From Actinomyces glycerinitolerans (GTDB lineage Bacteria > Actinomycetota > Actinomycetes > Actinomycetales > Actinomycetaceae), in contig NZ_FQTT01000014.1 in NCBI RefSeq assembly GCF_900098745.1, positions 124,001-188,000 of the forward strand: a stretch of 64,000 nucleotides of DNA. Reading direction: 5' to 3'. The notes under the pieces were generated by a model. It was not told the DNA's origin, did not search any database, and saw only the letters and a program-made list of their open reading frames with translations. Position 1 is the stretch's first letter, and every line of letters begins with the position of its first letter. Of the stretch, positions 23,405 to 31,721 are shown in pieces. The translations under genes and the position numbers were made by a program.

Positions 23405-25408
23405 TCAGAGGGCGAGCGCGGCGACGTAGGCGTCGTTGATGGCATCGCCGACCTTGCGCGGTTTGACGCAGTCGCCGACCCGGATGACCTCGGCGCCGGG
23501 GACGGCCGCGGCGAGAGCATCGCCCACGCCCGTGGCGGGCTTGAGCCCGAAGGCCGTGATGACGGTGTCGGCCTCGACGAGCTCCTCGGCGCCCTCGGTG
23601 CCGGTGACGCGCACGCCCTCGGGGGTGATCTCCTTGACGAGGGTGCGGGTGCGGATCTCGACCCCGTGCGCCTCGAGCTCGCGCAGCAGCGAGATCCGGT
23701 TGAGCATCAGCATGTCCCCGGCGATCTCCTCGACCATCTCGAGGATGACGACCGCGTGGCCCTTTTGGGCGATCTCGAGGGCCGCGTCGGCGCCCGATAG
23801 GCCACCACCGCACACGACGACGCGCTGGCCCAGGGGCGCCCCGCGGTGGAAGGCGAGGACGTCGACGGGGCGCGCCCCGGGGGCGACGGCGACCGATTCG
23901 GGTACGAAGGGGTGCGAGCCGTTGGCGAGGACGAGGACGTCGGCGCCGGTGAGGACCTCATCCTCGACCGTGACTTCGTGGCCCAGGTGGATACTCACCG
24001 TCGGGATCTGCTCGAGCTGGCGCTCCCACCAGCCGATCATGCGGAACAGCTCCCGCTTGAAGTCGGGGGTCGCCGCCGGCAGGAGGACACCGCCGATCCG
24101 GTCGCCCTTCTCGTAGATCTCGACGCGGTGCCCACGCAGCCCGGCGACGCGCGCGAACTCGAGCCCCGCCGGGCCGGCGCCCACGACGACGACACGCTTG
24201 GGCTCGGTGACGCTGCCGGGCTCGATCACGCGCTCAAGCTCGAAACCCGCCTCGGGGTTCACGGCGCAGGCCACCGGCAGCCCGAAGAAGGCATTGCCGG
24301 TGCACATCTGGTTGCAGCGGATGCAGGGGCGGACGTCGGCCCGGCGGCCCTGCTCGAGCTTGACGACGAGGTCGGGGTCGGCGATGAGCGGGCGCCCCAG
24401 GGCAACGAGGTCGGCGCTGCCCTCGGCGATGAGCCGCTCGCCGATCTCGGGGGTGAGGGAGCCGCAGGCGGCCACGGGAATGGAGACGACCTCCTTGACC
24501 CTGGCGGCGGCCTCCCACATCGGGGCGTCGCCGAGGTAGTACGGCGGAAAGACGTAGTCCATGGCCTCGTAGGAGCCGTCGTCGCACAGGATCATGTCGA
24601 GCCCGCCGGCCTCGAGGGCTTGGACGAGCGCCTGGGTCTCCTCCCAGGTGCGCCCGCCCTCGAATCGGTGGTTGACCGAGATGCGGAAGGAGACGATGCA
24701 GTCGGGGGCGTTGTCCTTGATGGCGCGCAGGCACTCCACGGCGAAGCGGGCGCGGTTCTCTGGCGAGCCGCCGTACTCGTCCGTGCGGCGGTTCCACAGC
24801 GCGCTCATGAACTGGTCGACGAGATAGCCGGTGTGCCCGTGCAGGTCGATGGCGTCGAAGCCGGCTTCGGCGCCGCGGCGTGCCGCCTCACCCACGCGCT
24901 GGACGATGAGGCGGATCTCCTCGGTCGTCAGGGGGCGGCAGCGGCGGGACGGGTCGAAGAAATAGGTGTTGTCCGAGGACGAGACCGGCTCCATCCCGAG
25001 CTCGTCGTAGTACTGGTTGTTGCGGCCCAGGCCAGGGGTGAGTTGCAGTGCGGCGAGGCCCCCGCCGGCGTGGACGGCCTCGGCGATACCGCGCAGGCCC
25101 GGGATGCAGTCGTCGGAATCGACCCGGGCCAGGCCCTTGTGGATGGGCTCAAGCTCGGACTGGACGAAGTTGATGCCGGTCATGACGACGGCGGTGCCGC
25201 CCACGGCGCGCGCCCCGTAATAGGCGGCCTCGCGCGGGGTGGACAGTCCGTCCTCGGTGCACATCTCGGTGCCCATGGGCGGCATGAGGACGCGGTTGCG
25301 CAGGACATGACCGGCGATCGTCAGGGGCGACAGGAGGTGGGGGTAGGCGGTGTCCGGTGCGGTGGTTTGGTTGGTGGTCGAGGTAGTGGGGCTGTTGGCG
25401 GTGAGCAT
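23405..25408 (-). CDS. NADH:flavin oxidoreductase, 2,4-dienoyl-CoA reductase type (FMN, 4Fe-4S, FAD)
   Basis: A 667-residue two-part enzyme. The N-terminal half is an Old Yellow Enzyme TIM barrel (LRNRVLMPPMGTEM, AAYYGARAVGG, GFDAIDLHGHTGYLVDQF). Cysteines CIRCNQMC and a later Cys in VACAVNPEAG should bind a 4Fe-4S cluster. The C-terminal half has an NAD(P)/FAD Rossmann pair (VVVVGAGPAGLEFARVA and VVVCGGGLSGADAAL). FadH reduces dienoyl-CoA, and relatives act on many enones, so the substrate is open. ATG at 25408 is chosen over a GTG ten codons upstream because GAGGAG precedes it by six bases. It stands between DUF3040 and mraZ, with its own operator and terminator, as if inserted there. Confidence 0.88.
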   Translation of the reverse strand: MLTANSPTTSTTNQTTAPDTAYPHLLSPLTIAGHVLRNRVLMPPMGTEMCTEDGLSTPREAAYYGARAVGGTAVVMTGINFVQSELEPIHKGLARVDSDDCIPGLRGIAEAVHAGGGLAALQLTPGLGRNNQYYDELGMEPVSSSDNTYFFDPSRRCRPLTTEEIRLIVQRVGEAARRGAEAGFDAIDLHGHTGYLVDQFMSALWNRRTDEYGGSPENRARFAVECLRAIKDNAPDCIVSFRISVNHRFEGGRTWEETQALVQALEAGGLDMILCDDGSYEAMDYVFPPYYLGDAPMWEAAARVKEVVSIPVAACGSLTPEIGERLIAEGSADLVALGRPLIADPDLVVKLEQGRRADVRPCIRCNQMCTGNAFFGLPVACAVNPEAGFELERVIEPGSVTEPKRVVVVGAGPAGLEFARVAGLRGHRVEIYEKGDRIGGVLLPAATPDFKRELFRMIGWWERQLEQIPTVSIHLGHEVTVEDEVLTGADVLVLANGSHPFVPESVAVAPGARPVDVLAFHRGAPLGQRVVVCGGGLSGADAALEIAQKGHAVVILEMVEEIAGDMLMLNRISLLRELEAHGVEIRTRTLVKEITPEGVRVTGTEGAEELVEADTVITAFGLKPATGVGDALAAAVPGAEVIRVGDCVKPRKVGDAINDAYVAALAL

Positions 25409-25431
25409 GGCTGGCTCCTCGGATGTCGACG

Positions 25432-25446
25432 CTGACACTGTGTCAG
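25432..25446. promoter_or_regulatory. 15-bp palindromic operator before the FMN oxidoreductase
   Basis: CTGACACTGTGTCAG has perfect 7-bp arms around a central T and lies 24 nt upstream of the start codon. Its place and symmetry suggest a TetR- or MarR-type repressor site. No regulator gene is adjacent. Confidence 0.5.
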
Positions 25447-25540
25447 TTCACCGCGAAGTCGTGAGCAGCGCCACTACCTAAGGTCTCCATTGGCTGAAAC
25501 GCAACCCGCCCGGGCGGGTGCGGGGCGTCCGTCGGACGTC

Positions 25541-25557
25541 CCTCCACTTTCCTCCAC
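25541..25557 (-). promoter_or_regulatory. MraZ-type box pair, reversed
   Basis: Two GTGG cores on the minus strand (CCAC at 25544-25547 and 25554-25557) are exactly 10 bp apart, the period of MraZ sites. They face away from mraZ, toward the FMN oxidoreductase gene. Confidence 0.45.
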
Positions 25558-25763
25558 GGGTGGTTCCGGGCGGGGGTGCCGGGCGTCCGCCACACACCGG
25601 CACCGCCACCGCCGGCGCCTCCGTTTTCCCCGGCCTGGTCCCGTTATCCGATCTCGGCCGACGGGTGGCCTCCCCGGTGTCGCCATCCCCGCCGTCCCTG
25701 CTCGCGCTGCTGTCCGCGGCCCGACGTCGGTCGACCTCGCCACGCCCATGCCGTCCCGCGCGC

Positions 25764-25787
25764 CCCTTTCCCTCCACTTTCAACCAC
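25764..25787 (-). promoter_or_regulatory. Second reversed MraZ-type box cluster
   Basis: CCAC cores at 25774-25777 and 25784-25787 are 10 bp apart, and a degenerate third (CCCT) is 10 bp further at 25764. The orientation is opposite to the array over the mraZ promoter. The rest of the 25447-25869 spacer shows no gene. Confidence 0.45.
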
Positions 25788-25869
25788 CTCAGTATGAGCC
25801 CGTGATTCCGGGGAAAACTCCGTCCCGTTGGCCGCCTCGACGCGATCATGACCCCAGTTTGCGACCTCA

Positions 25870-25909
25870 GAGTGGAAGAAAGGGGAGCGAAGTGGAGTAA
25901 TGTGGGGCA
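25870..25909 (+). promoter_or_regulatory. mraZ promoter with four 10-bp MraZ boxes
   Basis: Four consecutive 10-bp units, GAGTGGAAGA, AAGGGGAGCG, AAGTGGAGTA and ATGTGGGGCA, run without gaps. MraZ is known to bind direct repeats of this type and repress its own operon. A -10-like TAATGT (25898-25903) lies inside the array, so bound MraZ would cover the promoter. The implied leader is about 35 nt. Confidence 0.75.
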
Positions 25910-25944
25910 CGTTGGATCGTCGAGGGGAGAGGAGTGAGGTCCGC

Positions 25945-26376
25945 ATGTTCTTGGGTACCCACGCTCCCCGCCTCGATGAGAAGGGCCGGCTCATCCTTCC
26001 GGCGAAGTTCCGTGAGGAGCTCGCCGGCGGTGTGATCCTCACCCGCGGCCAGGAGCACTGCATCTACGCCTTCACCTCCGCCGAGTTCGAGCGCATGTAC
26101 GCCCAACTGCGCGAGGCCCCCCTGGCGCAGAAACAGGCGCGCGATTACGTCCGCGTCATGCTCTCCGGCGCCGACTCGCAGATCCCCGACAAGCAGGGGC
26201 GCATCACCATCCCCGCGCCGCTGCGCGCCTACGCCGGGCTGGGCCGCGATCTCGCGGTCATCGGCGCCGGCGCACGTGTGGAGATCTGGGACGCGAAGGC
26301 CTGGGAGACCTACCTGGCCGCACAGGAGCAGGTCTTCGCCGACACCGCCGAGGAGATCATCCCCGGGTTCTTCTGA
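25945..26376 (+). CDS. mraZ: Transcriptional regulator MraZ
   Basis: A 143-residue DNA-binding protein with two AbrB/SpoVT-like half domains; MraZ forms large rings that bind the repeats in front of its own operon. The first half has [19 protein letters not shown] and the second [21 protein letters not shown] at 25945 is the family start; it is 15 codons inside the longest frame and follows GGAGTGAGG. It is the first gene of the division and cell wall cluster. A 273-bp spacer before rsmH contains no recognisable gene and may hold an additional promoter. Confidence 0.95.
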   Translation: MFLGTHAPRLDEKGRLILPAKFREELAGGVILTRGQEHCIYAFTSAEFERMYAQLREAPLAQKQARDYVRVMLSGADSQIPDKQGRITIPAPLRAYAGLGRDLAVIGAGARVEIWDAKAWETYLAAQEQVFADTAEEIIPGFF

Positions 26377-26649
26377 CCCGCCCCGAACACTTCGGCCGTA
26401 CAACTGCATAACGCCGTCAGGCATGGGCCCCAGCCGCCCCAAACCCCCGGAAGTCCACCGGCAACGGTTCCGTTCCGTGAGGTCTCCGCCCGCCGCAGCG
26501 TCCGACGCCTCTTCCCCGGCGCCGGAACCCGCGGGAGGAGTCCTGGCAGAGCGGCGCCACCGGCGGCCCCCACGCCCAACAGCACCCGAGTACCCCGCAC
26601 GTCGCAATGCCGACGTCGTGGCAATCCGAACCAGGAGAGGAGGACACCC

Positions 26650-27735
26650 GTGAGCGACGCCCCCGCCGCGCAAACGCCGGCTGTCGCGCAGCCGGCCCCC
26701 GCCGACGCCGCCGGCCGCCACACGCCCGTCCTCCTGGAGCGCTGTCTGGACCTGCTCGCCCCGGCCCTGGAAGTCGCCGCACCCGTCATGATCGATTGCA
26801 CGCTCGGCATGGGCGGACACACCGAGGCCGCCCTCGAGCGCTTCACCGACCTCACCGTGGTCGGCATCGACCGCGATCCCCAGGCCATCGCCCTGGCCGG
26901 CGCCCGCCTGGCCCGCTTCGGGGACCGCTTCCGCGCGGTGCAGGCCACCTACGACGCCGTCGACGCCGTTGCCCGCGACGCCTCCCGCCGTCCCGACCGC
27001 ACCGTCGACGCCATCCTCATGGACCTGGGGGTCTCCTCCCTCCAGCTCGACGACGCCGACCGCGGCTTCTCCTACGCCCAGCCCGCCCCACTGGACATGC
27101 GCATGGACCAGACCGGTGGACGCACCGCTCAGGAGCTGCTCGACGGCGCCGACGAGCGCGAGTTGACCCGCATCCTGCGCACCTACGGCGAGGAACGCTT
27201 CGCCCCGCGCATCGCGGCCGCCATCGTGCGCCGCCGCCGCGCCGGCCGGCCCGTCACCACCACGGCCGAGCTGACCGAGCTGGTACGTGAGGCCATTCCC
27301 GCCGCCGCGCGCCGCCGGGGCGGGAACCCCGCCAAACGCACCTTTCAGGCGCTGCGCATCGCCGTCAACGGTGAACTTGAGCTGCTGCAGCGCGCCCTGC
27401 CGCGAGCCCTCAACTCGCTGCGGGTGGGCGGGCGCATCGTCGTCGAGTCCTACCAGAGCCTGGAGGACCGCATCGTCAAACAGGCCCTGGCCGCCGGCGC
27501 CTCCCCTGGTGCGCCCGCCGACCTGCCCGTCGTCCCGGAGGGACTGGAACCCTACCTGGAGCTGGTCACTCGCGGCGCCGAGCAAGCGGATGCCGCCGAG
27601 CGGGACGCCAATTCGCGCAGCGCCTCGGTGCGCCTGCGGGCCGCCACCCGCATCCGGCCCGTCGCCGAGGCCCCCGCCCCTTACCCCGCCGACTCCACTA
27701 CCGCCGCAAAGACTCGAGGAAGGAACCGCCGATGA
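26650..27735 (+). CDS. rsmH: 16S rRNA m4C1402 methyltransferase
   Basis: RsmH (MraW) methylates N4 of C1402 in the ribosomal P site using AdoMet. The 361-residue protein shows HTPVLLERCLDLL, motif I IDCTLGMGGHTEAAL near 49-63, DRDPQAIALA, the catalytic-loop MDLGVSSLQLD, and YAQPAPLDMRMDQ. The last 40 residues are an alanine-rich tail. GTG at 26650 follows AGGAGG. The stop overlaps the ATG of ftsL (ATGA), so the two are coupled. Confidence 0.95.
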   Translation: MSDAPAAQTPAVAQPAPADAAGRHTPVLLERCLDLLAPALEVAAPVMIDCTLGMGGHTEAALERFTDLTVVGIDRDPQAIALAGARLARFGDRFRAVQATYDAVDAVARDASRRPDRTVDAILMDLGVSSLQLDDADRGFSYAQPAPLDMRMDQTGGRTAQELLDGADERELTRILRTYGEERFAPRIAAAIVRRRRAGRPVTTTAELTELVREAIPAAARRRGGNPAKRTFQALRIAVNGELELLQRALPRALNSLRVGGRIVVESYQSLEDRIVKQALAAGASPGAPADLPVVPEGLEPYLELVTRGAEQADAAERDANSRSASVRLRAATRIRPVAEAPAPYPADSTTAAKTRGRNRR

Positions 27736-28202
27736 CCACTGTCAACGCTCAACGCAGCGCCGCGGCCAATCCGTCCTGGCGTGCGCTCACCGACGGCGCG
27801 ACCGCTCGGGCCGCGCGCCGCCCCGCCTCGCGCCCGGTGGGCGAGAGCTCCGCGCGGCCGGAACTGCGCGTGGTGCGCGGCGTTGTCCCCTCCCGGCGCA
27901 CCCTGCCCTTCCTGGTCCTGGTCATCGGCATACTCGCCTGTGCGCTGGTCTCCAGCATGCTGCTGAACGCGCGCATGGCGGACACGGCCTACAAGATGAA
28001 GACGGCGCAGGTGGAGTTGAACGTGCTCAACGACCACATCGAGACCGTGCGGGCCGACGTGCAAGAGGCCTCCGCCGCCGACACGCTGGCCGCTCGAGCC
28101 GCGGAGCTGGGCATGGTTCCGGCCGCCGCCCCCGGTGTCGTCGACCTGGCGGACTCCACCCTGGCGGGCGGCAGCGCCGCCGAGGCGGACGACGCCCAGT
28201 GA
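27732..28202 (+). CDS. ftsL: FtsL-like septum protein
   Basis: A 156-residue bitopic membrane protein in the ftsL position between rsmH and ftsI. A long basic cytoplasmic N-terminus (about 58 residues) precedes one transmembrane helix (LPFLVLVIGILACALVSSML, about 58-77). After it comes a coiled-coil-like segment (KTAQVELNVLNDHIETVRAD) and a short extracellular tail. FtsL works with FtsB/DivIC and FtsQ to activate FtsW-FtsI. Sequence identity to classical FtsL is low, as usual, so the call rests on topology and place. It overlaps both neighbours. Confidence 0.85.
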   Translation: MTTVNAQRSAAANPSWRALTDGATARAARRPASRPVGESSARPELRVVRGVVPSRRTLPFLVLVIGILACALVSSMLLNARMADTAYKMKTAQVELNVLNDHIETVRADVQEASAADTLAARAAELGMVPAAAPGVVDLADSTLAGGSAAEADDAQ

Positions 28203-30025
28203 ACCCGGTCAACCCGAGCCGACGCCGCGTGCTGCAACTCATGGGGTTGGCAGGATTCGGCGCCCTGGCGGGCAGAACCGCCTGGCTGCAGGTGGTGGAG
28301 GGGGCCGACCTCGCCACCAAGGCGAAGGACGAGCGCACCGTCGCCTGGACCAACCGGGCGCCACGCGGCGACATCCTCGGCCGCGATGGCACGGTGCTGG
28401 CCTCCTCCGCCGTCTCCTACGACATCGGCGTCAACCAGGTCAAGGTCGCCCAGTACGAGCGCAGTGAAGAACGCACCGACCCCGCCACCGGGGAGGTCCG
28501 CAGCGTCGTCGTCGGTCACGGGGCCGCCGCCGCCGCCGAGCAGATGGCCGAGATTCTGGGCGTGGACGCCCAGGAGCTCGGCGCCAAGATGGTGGGGGAG
28601 TCCACCTACGTCGTCGTCGCCGAGGCCGTCGCCCCGGACACCTGGCGGCGTGTCAACGCCCTGGCGATCCCCGGCGTGGAACCGGACCAGCGCACCCGGC
28701 GCACCTACCCGGCCGGCTCGGTGGCCGGGAACGTCCTGGGCTACACCTACGAGGGGACCGGGCGCACGCTCATCGGCTCCGCCGGCCTGGAACTGACGCA
28801 GAACGACGTCCTGACCGGCGTCGATGGCCAGGGACGGGTGGAGGTCGGCAAGTCGGGCGCCATCATCCCCACCGGCGAGCAGAAAGAGGTGCCGGCCGTC
28901 GCGGGCGACAGCGTGCGCATGACCATCAACCCCGACCTGCAGGCCGTGGCCCAGGAGGCCATCGACGAGGTCGTCGACGCCCAGGGCGCCGACTGGGGCT
29001 GTGTGGTGGTGATGGAACCGGCCACCGGCAAGCTGCTCGTGCTCGCCGACTCCGACGCCGTCAACCCCGCCAAGCCGTCGGAGACGCCGGAGTCGTCCCG
29101 CAACGCGCGCTCCGTCCAGGCCATCTTCGAGCCCGGCAGCGTCGGCAAGGTAATCACCTTCGCGGCAGCGCTCGAGGAGGGCACCATGACCCCGGAGGAC
29201 ACCTGGACGGTTCCCTACAACTGGACCGCCGCCAACGGGCAGTCCTTCCACGACTCCCACTACCACGAGACGCAGACCCTCACCTCCGCCGGAGTGCTGG
29301 CCGAATCCTCCAACGTCGGCACCGTCCAGATCGGCGAGCAGCTCGACGACGCCGTGCGCCACGACTACCTCAAGCGCTTCGGCTTCGGTGCGCTGACCGG
29401 CATCGAGATGCCCGCCGAGTCCGCCGGCATGGTCGCCGCGGCCGCCGACTGGGACGACCGCACCCGCTACACCACCATGTTCGGCCAGGGCATCGCCGGC
29501 ACCGCCCTGCAGGCCGCCCAGGTGCTCGCCACCGTGGCCAACAAGGGCATGCGGGTACCCCCGCGCGTCGTGGACGCCTGGATCGACGCCGACGGCAACG
29601 AGACCCCCCAGGAGATCCCCGCGGGGGAGCGGGTCATCAGCGAGGCCACCGCCGAGGCGCTCACCGAGATGCTCATCGGCGTCACCCAGGACGGCGGCAC
29701 CGCCGAAGCCGCCTCCATCGACGGCTACCTGGTGGCCGGCAAGACCGGTACCACCGAGATCCTCACCGAGGACGGCACGGTCGCCTCCTTCGTCGGCTTC
29801 ACGCCCGCACGCGACCCGGCCATCGCGGTCGCCGTCATCGTTTACCGCCCCCGCGACACCTACGGCGGCACCGTGTCCGCCCCCGTGTTCCGCAAGGTCG
29901 CCCTGGCTGCGATGCACTCCCTGGGGATCGCCCCGGACCCCAGCGTCATCGCCGCCCAGGCCGCCGCCGAGACGGACGCGGCAGTCGAGGCCGCACAGTC
30001 CGAAAGCGCAGACGAGGAAGGATGA
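28199..30025 (+). CDS. ftsI: Septal peptidoglycan transpeptidase (class B PBP)
   Basis: A 608-residue FtsI/PBP3-type enzyme that cross-links septal peptidoglycan with FtsW. The N-terminal membrane anchor is around residues 11-30; the pedestal domain begins with NRAPRGDILGRDG at 52-64. Transpeptidase motifs are S314-V-G-K317, S370-S-N372 and K515-T-G-T518. GTG at 28199 overlaps the ftsL stop (GTGA); much longer readings of this frame run through rsmH and are artefacts. The N-terminus SRRRVLQLMGLAGF carries a twin-arginine-like motif just before the hydrophobic core. There is no C-terminal PASTA domain. Confidence 0.95.
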   Translation: MNPVNPSRRRVLQLMGLAGFGALAGRTAWLQVVEGADLATKAKDERTVAWTNRAPRGDILGRDGTVLASSAVSYDIGVNQVKVAQYERSEERTDPATGEVRSVVVGHGAAAAAEQMAEILGVDAQELGAKMVGESTYVVVAEAVAPDTWRRVNALAIPGVEPDQRTRRTYPAGSVAGNVLGYTYEGTGRTLIGSAGLELTQNDVLTGVDGQGRVEVGKSGAIIPTGEQKEVPAVAGDSVRMTINPDLQAVAQEAIDEVVDAQGADWGCVVVMEPATGKLLVLADSDAVNPAKPSETPESSRNARSVQAIFEPGSVGKVITFAAALEEGTMTPEDTWTVPYNWTAANGQSFHDSHYHETQTLTSAGVLAESSNVGTVQIGEQLDDAVRHDYLKRFGFGALTGIEMPAESAGMVAAAADWDDRTRYTTMFGQGIAGTALQAAQVLATVANKGMRVPPRVVDAWIDADGNETPQEIPAGERVISEATAEALTEMLIGVTQDGGTAEAASIDGYLVAGKTGTTEILTEDGTVASFVGFTPARDPAIAVAVIVYRPRDTYGGTVSAPVFRKVALAAMHSLGIAPDPSVIAAQAAAETDAAVEAAQSESADEEG

Positions 30026-30084
30026 GTACCCTCGTCCTGGCAGCCGCCGCCCCGCGCCTGGCGGCTGCGACCGTCCTGCCACGA

Positions 30085-30090
30085 TAGATT
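30085..30090 (+). promoter_or_regulatory. -10 box before murE
   Basis: TAGATT lies eight bases before the murE ATG. GGGGA in between is a poor ribosome-binding site at that distance, so a leaderless or very short leader transcript starting inside the cluster is likely. Confidence 0.45.
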
Positions 30091-30098
30091 GGGGACCT

Positions 30099-31721
30099 AT
30101 GAGCAACCACGCCTACGAGTCGGCCGCACGGCTGCGCCCACACCGGTGCGCGCCCACGCCCCTGAGCGACCTCGCCCGGGACTTCGCGCTGACCCCCGCC
30201 CGGCGTGAGGACGGCGTCGTCGACGCCGTGGAGGGACTGGAGGTCAGCGGCGTCAGCGTCGACTCCGGTGACGTGGTCGCCGGCGAACTGTTCACCGCCC
30301 TGCCCGGATTCAAGACCCACGGGGCCGCCTACGCCCCCGAGGCCGTTGCCGCCGGAGCCGTGGCCGTCCTGACCGACCCGGACGGCGCGGCCATGGTGCA
30401 CGCCAACTGCCCCGGCACCCCCGTGCTCACCCACCCCGATCCGCGCGCCGTCGTCGGCCCGCTCGCCGCCGCCGTCTACCACCACCCGGCGGAGCGGCTA
30501 CTGACCACCGCGGTCACCGGTACGAATGGCAAGACCACCACCTCCTACTTCCTCGACGCCATGCTGACGGCTCACTGGGGCGCCTGCATGATCGCCGGGA
30601 CCGTCCAACTGCGGGTGGGTGACATCGCGGTCGAGTCCCCGCGCACCACCGTGGAGGCGCCGGTGCTGCAGCGCATGCTCGCCCTGGCGGTGGAGGAGGG
30701 CGTGGGTGCCGCCAGCCTGGAGGCCTCCAGCCACGCCATCGTGCTGCACCGCCTGGACGGGATGGTGGTGGATGTCGCCGGTTTCACCAACCTGCAGCGC
30801 GACCACCTGGACTTCCACAAGACCATGCCGGAGTACCTGGACGCCAAGGCACGGCTGTTCACGCCCGAGCACGCCCGCCGCGCCGTGATCTGCGTCGACG
30901 ACGAGTGGGGCGCCCAGCTGGCCGAGCGCATCGCCGTCGCCGGGCAGGTCCCGGTCGACCGGGTGCGCGCTTACGCCGCCCCCGGGGGGCGGGATGCCGC
31001 CGGCGCCGACTGGTGGGTCAGCGACGCGGCGGTCTCCATGACCGACTCCGCCACCACCTTCACTCTGCACGGCCCGGACGGGCAGGCCATCGCCGCCTCC
31101 TGCCCCCTGCCCGGCCTCGTCAACGTCCAAAACGCCGCGCTCGCCCTGGTGATGGCCATCCGCGCCGGCGTCCCGGCCGAGACCGCCGTGGCCGCGCTGG
31201 CCACCGCCCACAACATCCCCGGCCGTATGCAGCGCATCAGCCAGCGCGACGGCGTGCGCGGCACCTGCATCGTCGACTTCGCCCATACCCCCGACGCCAT
31301 GGAGCTGACCCTCCGGGCCGTCCGCCAGATCACCCCCGGCCGCCTGATCGTGGTCTTCGGCTCCGACGGCGACCGCGACCGCGGCAAGCGGCCCATGCTC
31401 GGGGAGGTCTGCGCCCGGCTCGCCGACGTGCTGGTGGTCACCGACGAGAACCCCCGCAGCGAGGACCCGCAGTCCATCCGCGACGCGATCCTCGCCGGCG
31501 TGCGCAAGGTTCGTCCCGACCTGCACGACGTGGAGGAGATCACCACCTGGCGGGGTGACGCCGTGCGCCGCGGAGTCGAGCTGTGCGGCCCCCAGGACAC
31601 CGTCATCGTCACCGGCAAGGGGCATGAGCCCTTCCTGGAGATCGCCGACGAGTTCATCCGCTACAACGACGCGCCCGTCATGCGCGAGGCGGTCCTGGAC
31701 AAGTGGGGAGAGCCCGCATGA
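30099..31721 (+). CDS. murE: UDP-MurNAc-tripeptide ligase MurE (diamino acid adding)
   Basis: A 540-residue Mur ligase that adds the third-position diamino acid to UDP-MurNAc-L-Ala-D-Glu. The ATP loop TGTNGKTT is at 140-147 and the carbamylated Lys is probably K250 in YLDAKARLF. The substrate loop reads D449-E-N-P-R453-S-E-D rather than the DNPR of diaminopimelate-adding enzymes. Actinomyces cell walls usually contain lysine or ornithine at this position, so the altered first residue may reflect that. ATG at 30099 follows a TAGATT box, with a 73-bp gap after ftsI; this may be a transcription restart within the cluster. It overlaps murF as ATGA. Confidence 0.93.
   Translation: MSNHAYESAARLRPHRCAPTPLSDLARDFALTPARREDGVVDAVEGLEVSGVSVDSGDVVAGELFTALPGFKTHGAAYAPEAVAAGAVAVLTDPDGAAMVHANCPGTPVLTHPDPRAVVGPLAAAVYHHPAERLLTTAVTGTNGKTTTSYFLDAMLTAHWGACMIAGTVQLRVGDIAVESPRTTVEAPVLQRMLALAVEEGVGAASLEASSHAIVLHRLDGMVVDVAGFTNLQRDHLDFHKTMPEYLDAKARLFTPEHARRAVICVDDEWGAQLAERIAVAGQVPVDRVRAYAAPGGRDAAGADWWVSDAAVSMTDSATTFTLHGPDGQAIAASCPLPGLVNVQNAALALVMAIRAGVPAETAVAALATAHNIPGRMQRISQRDGVRGTCIVDFAHTPDAMELTLRAVRQITPGRLIVVFGSDGDRDRGKRPMLGEVCARLADVLVVTDENPRSEDPQSIRDAILAGVRKVRPDLHDVEEITTWRGDAVRRGVELCGPQDTVIVTGKGHEPFLEIADEFIRYNDAPVMREAVLDKWGEPA

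Noticed and set aside
27287-30025. 912-residue reading of the ftsI frame
   Set aside because: The first 304 codons run through rsmH and ftsL in another frame; GTG at 28199 with the GTGA overlap is the real start.
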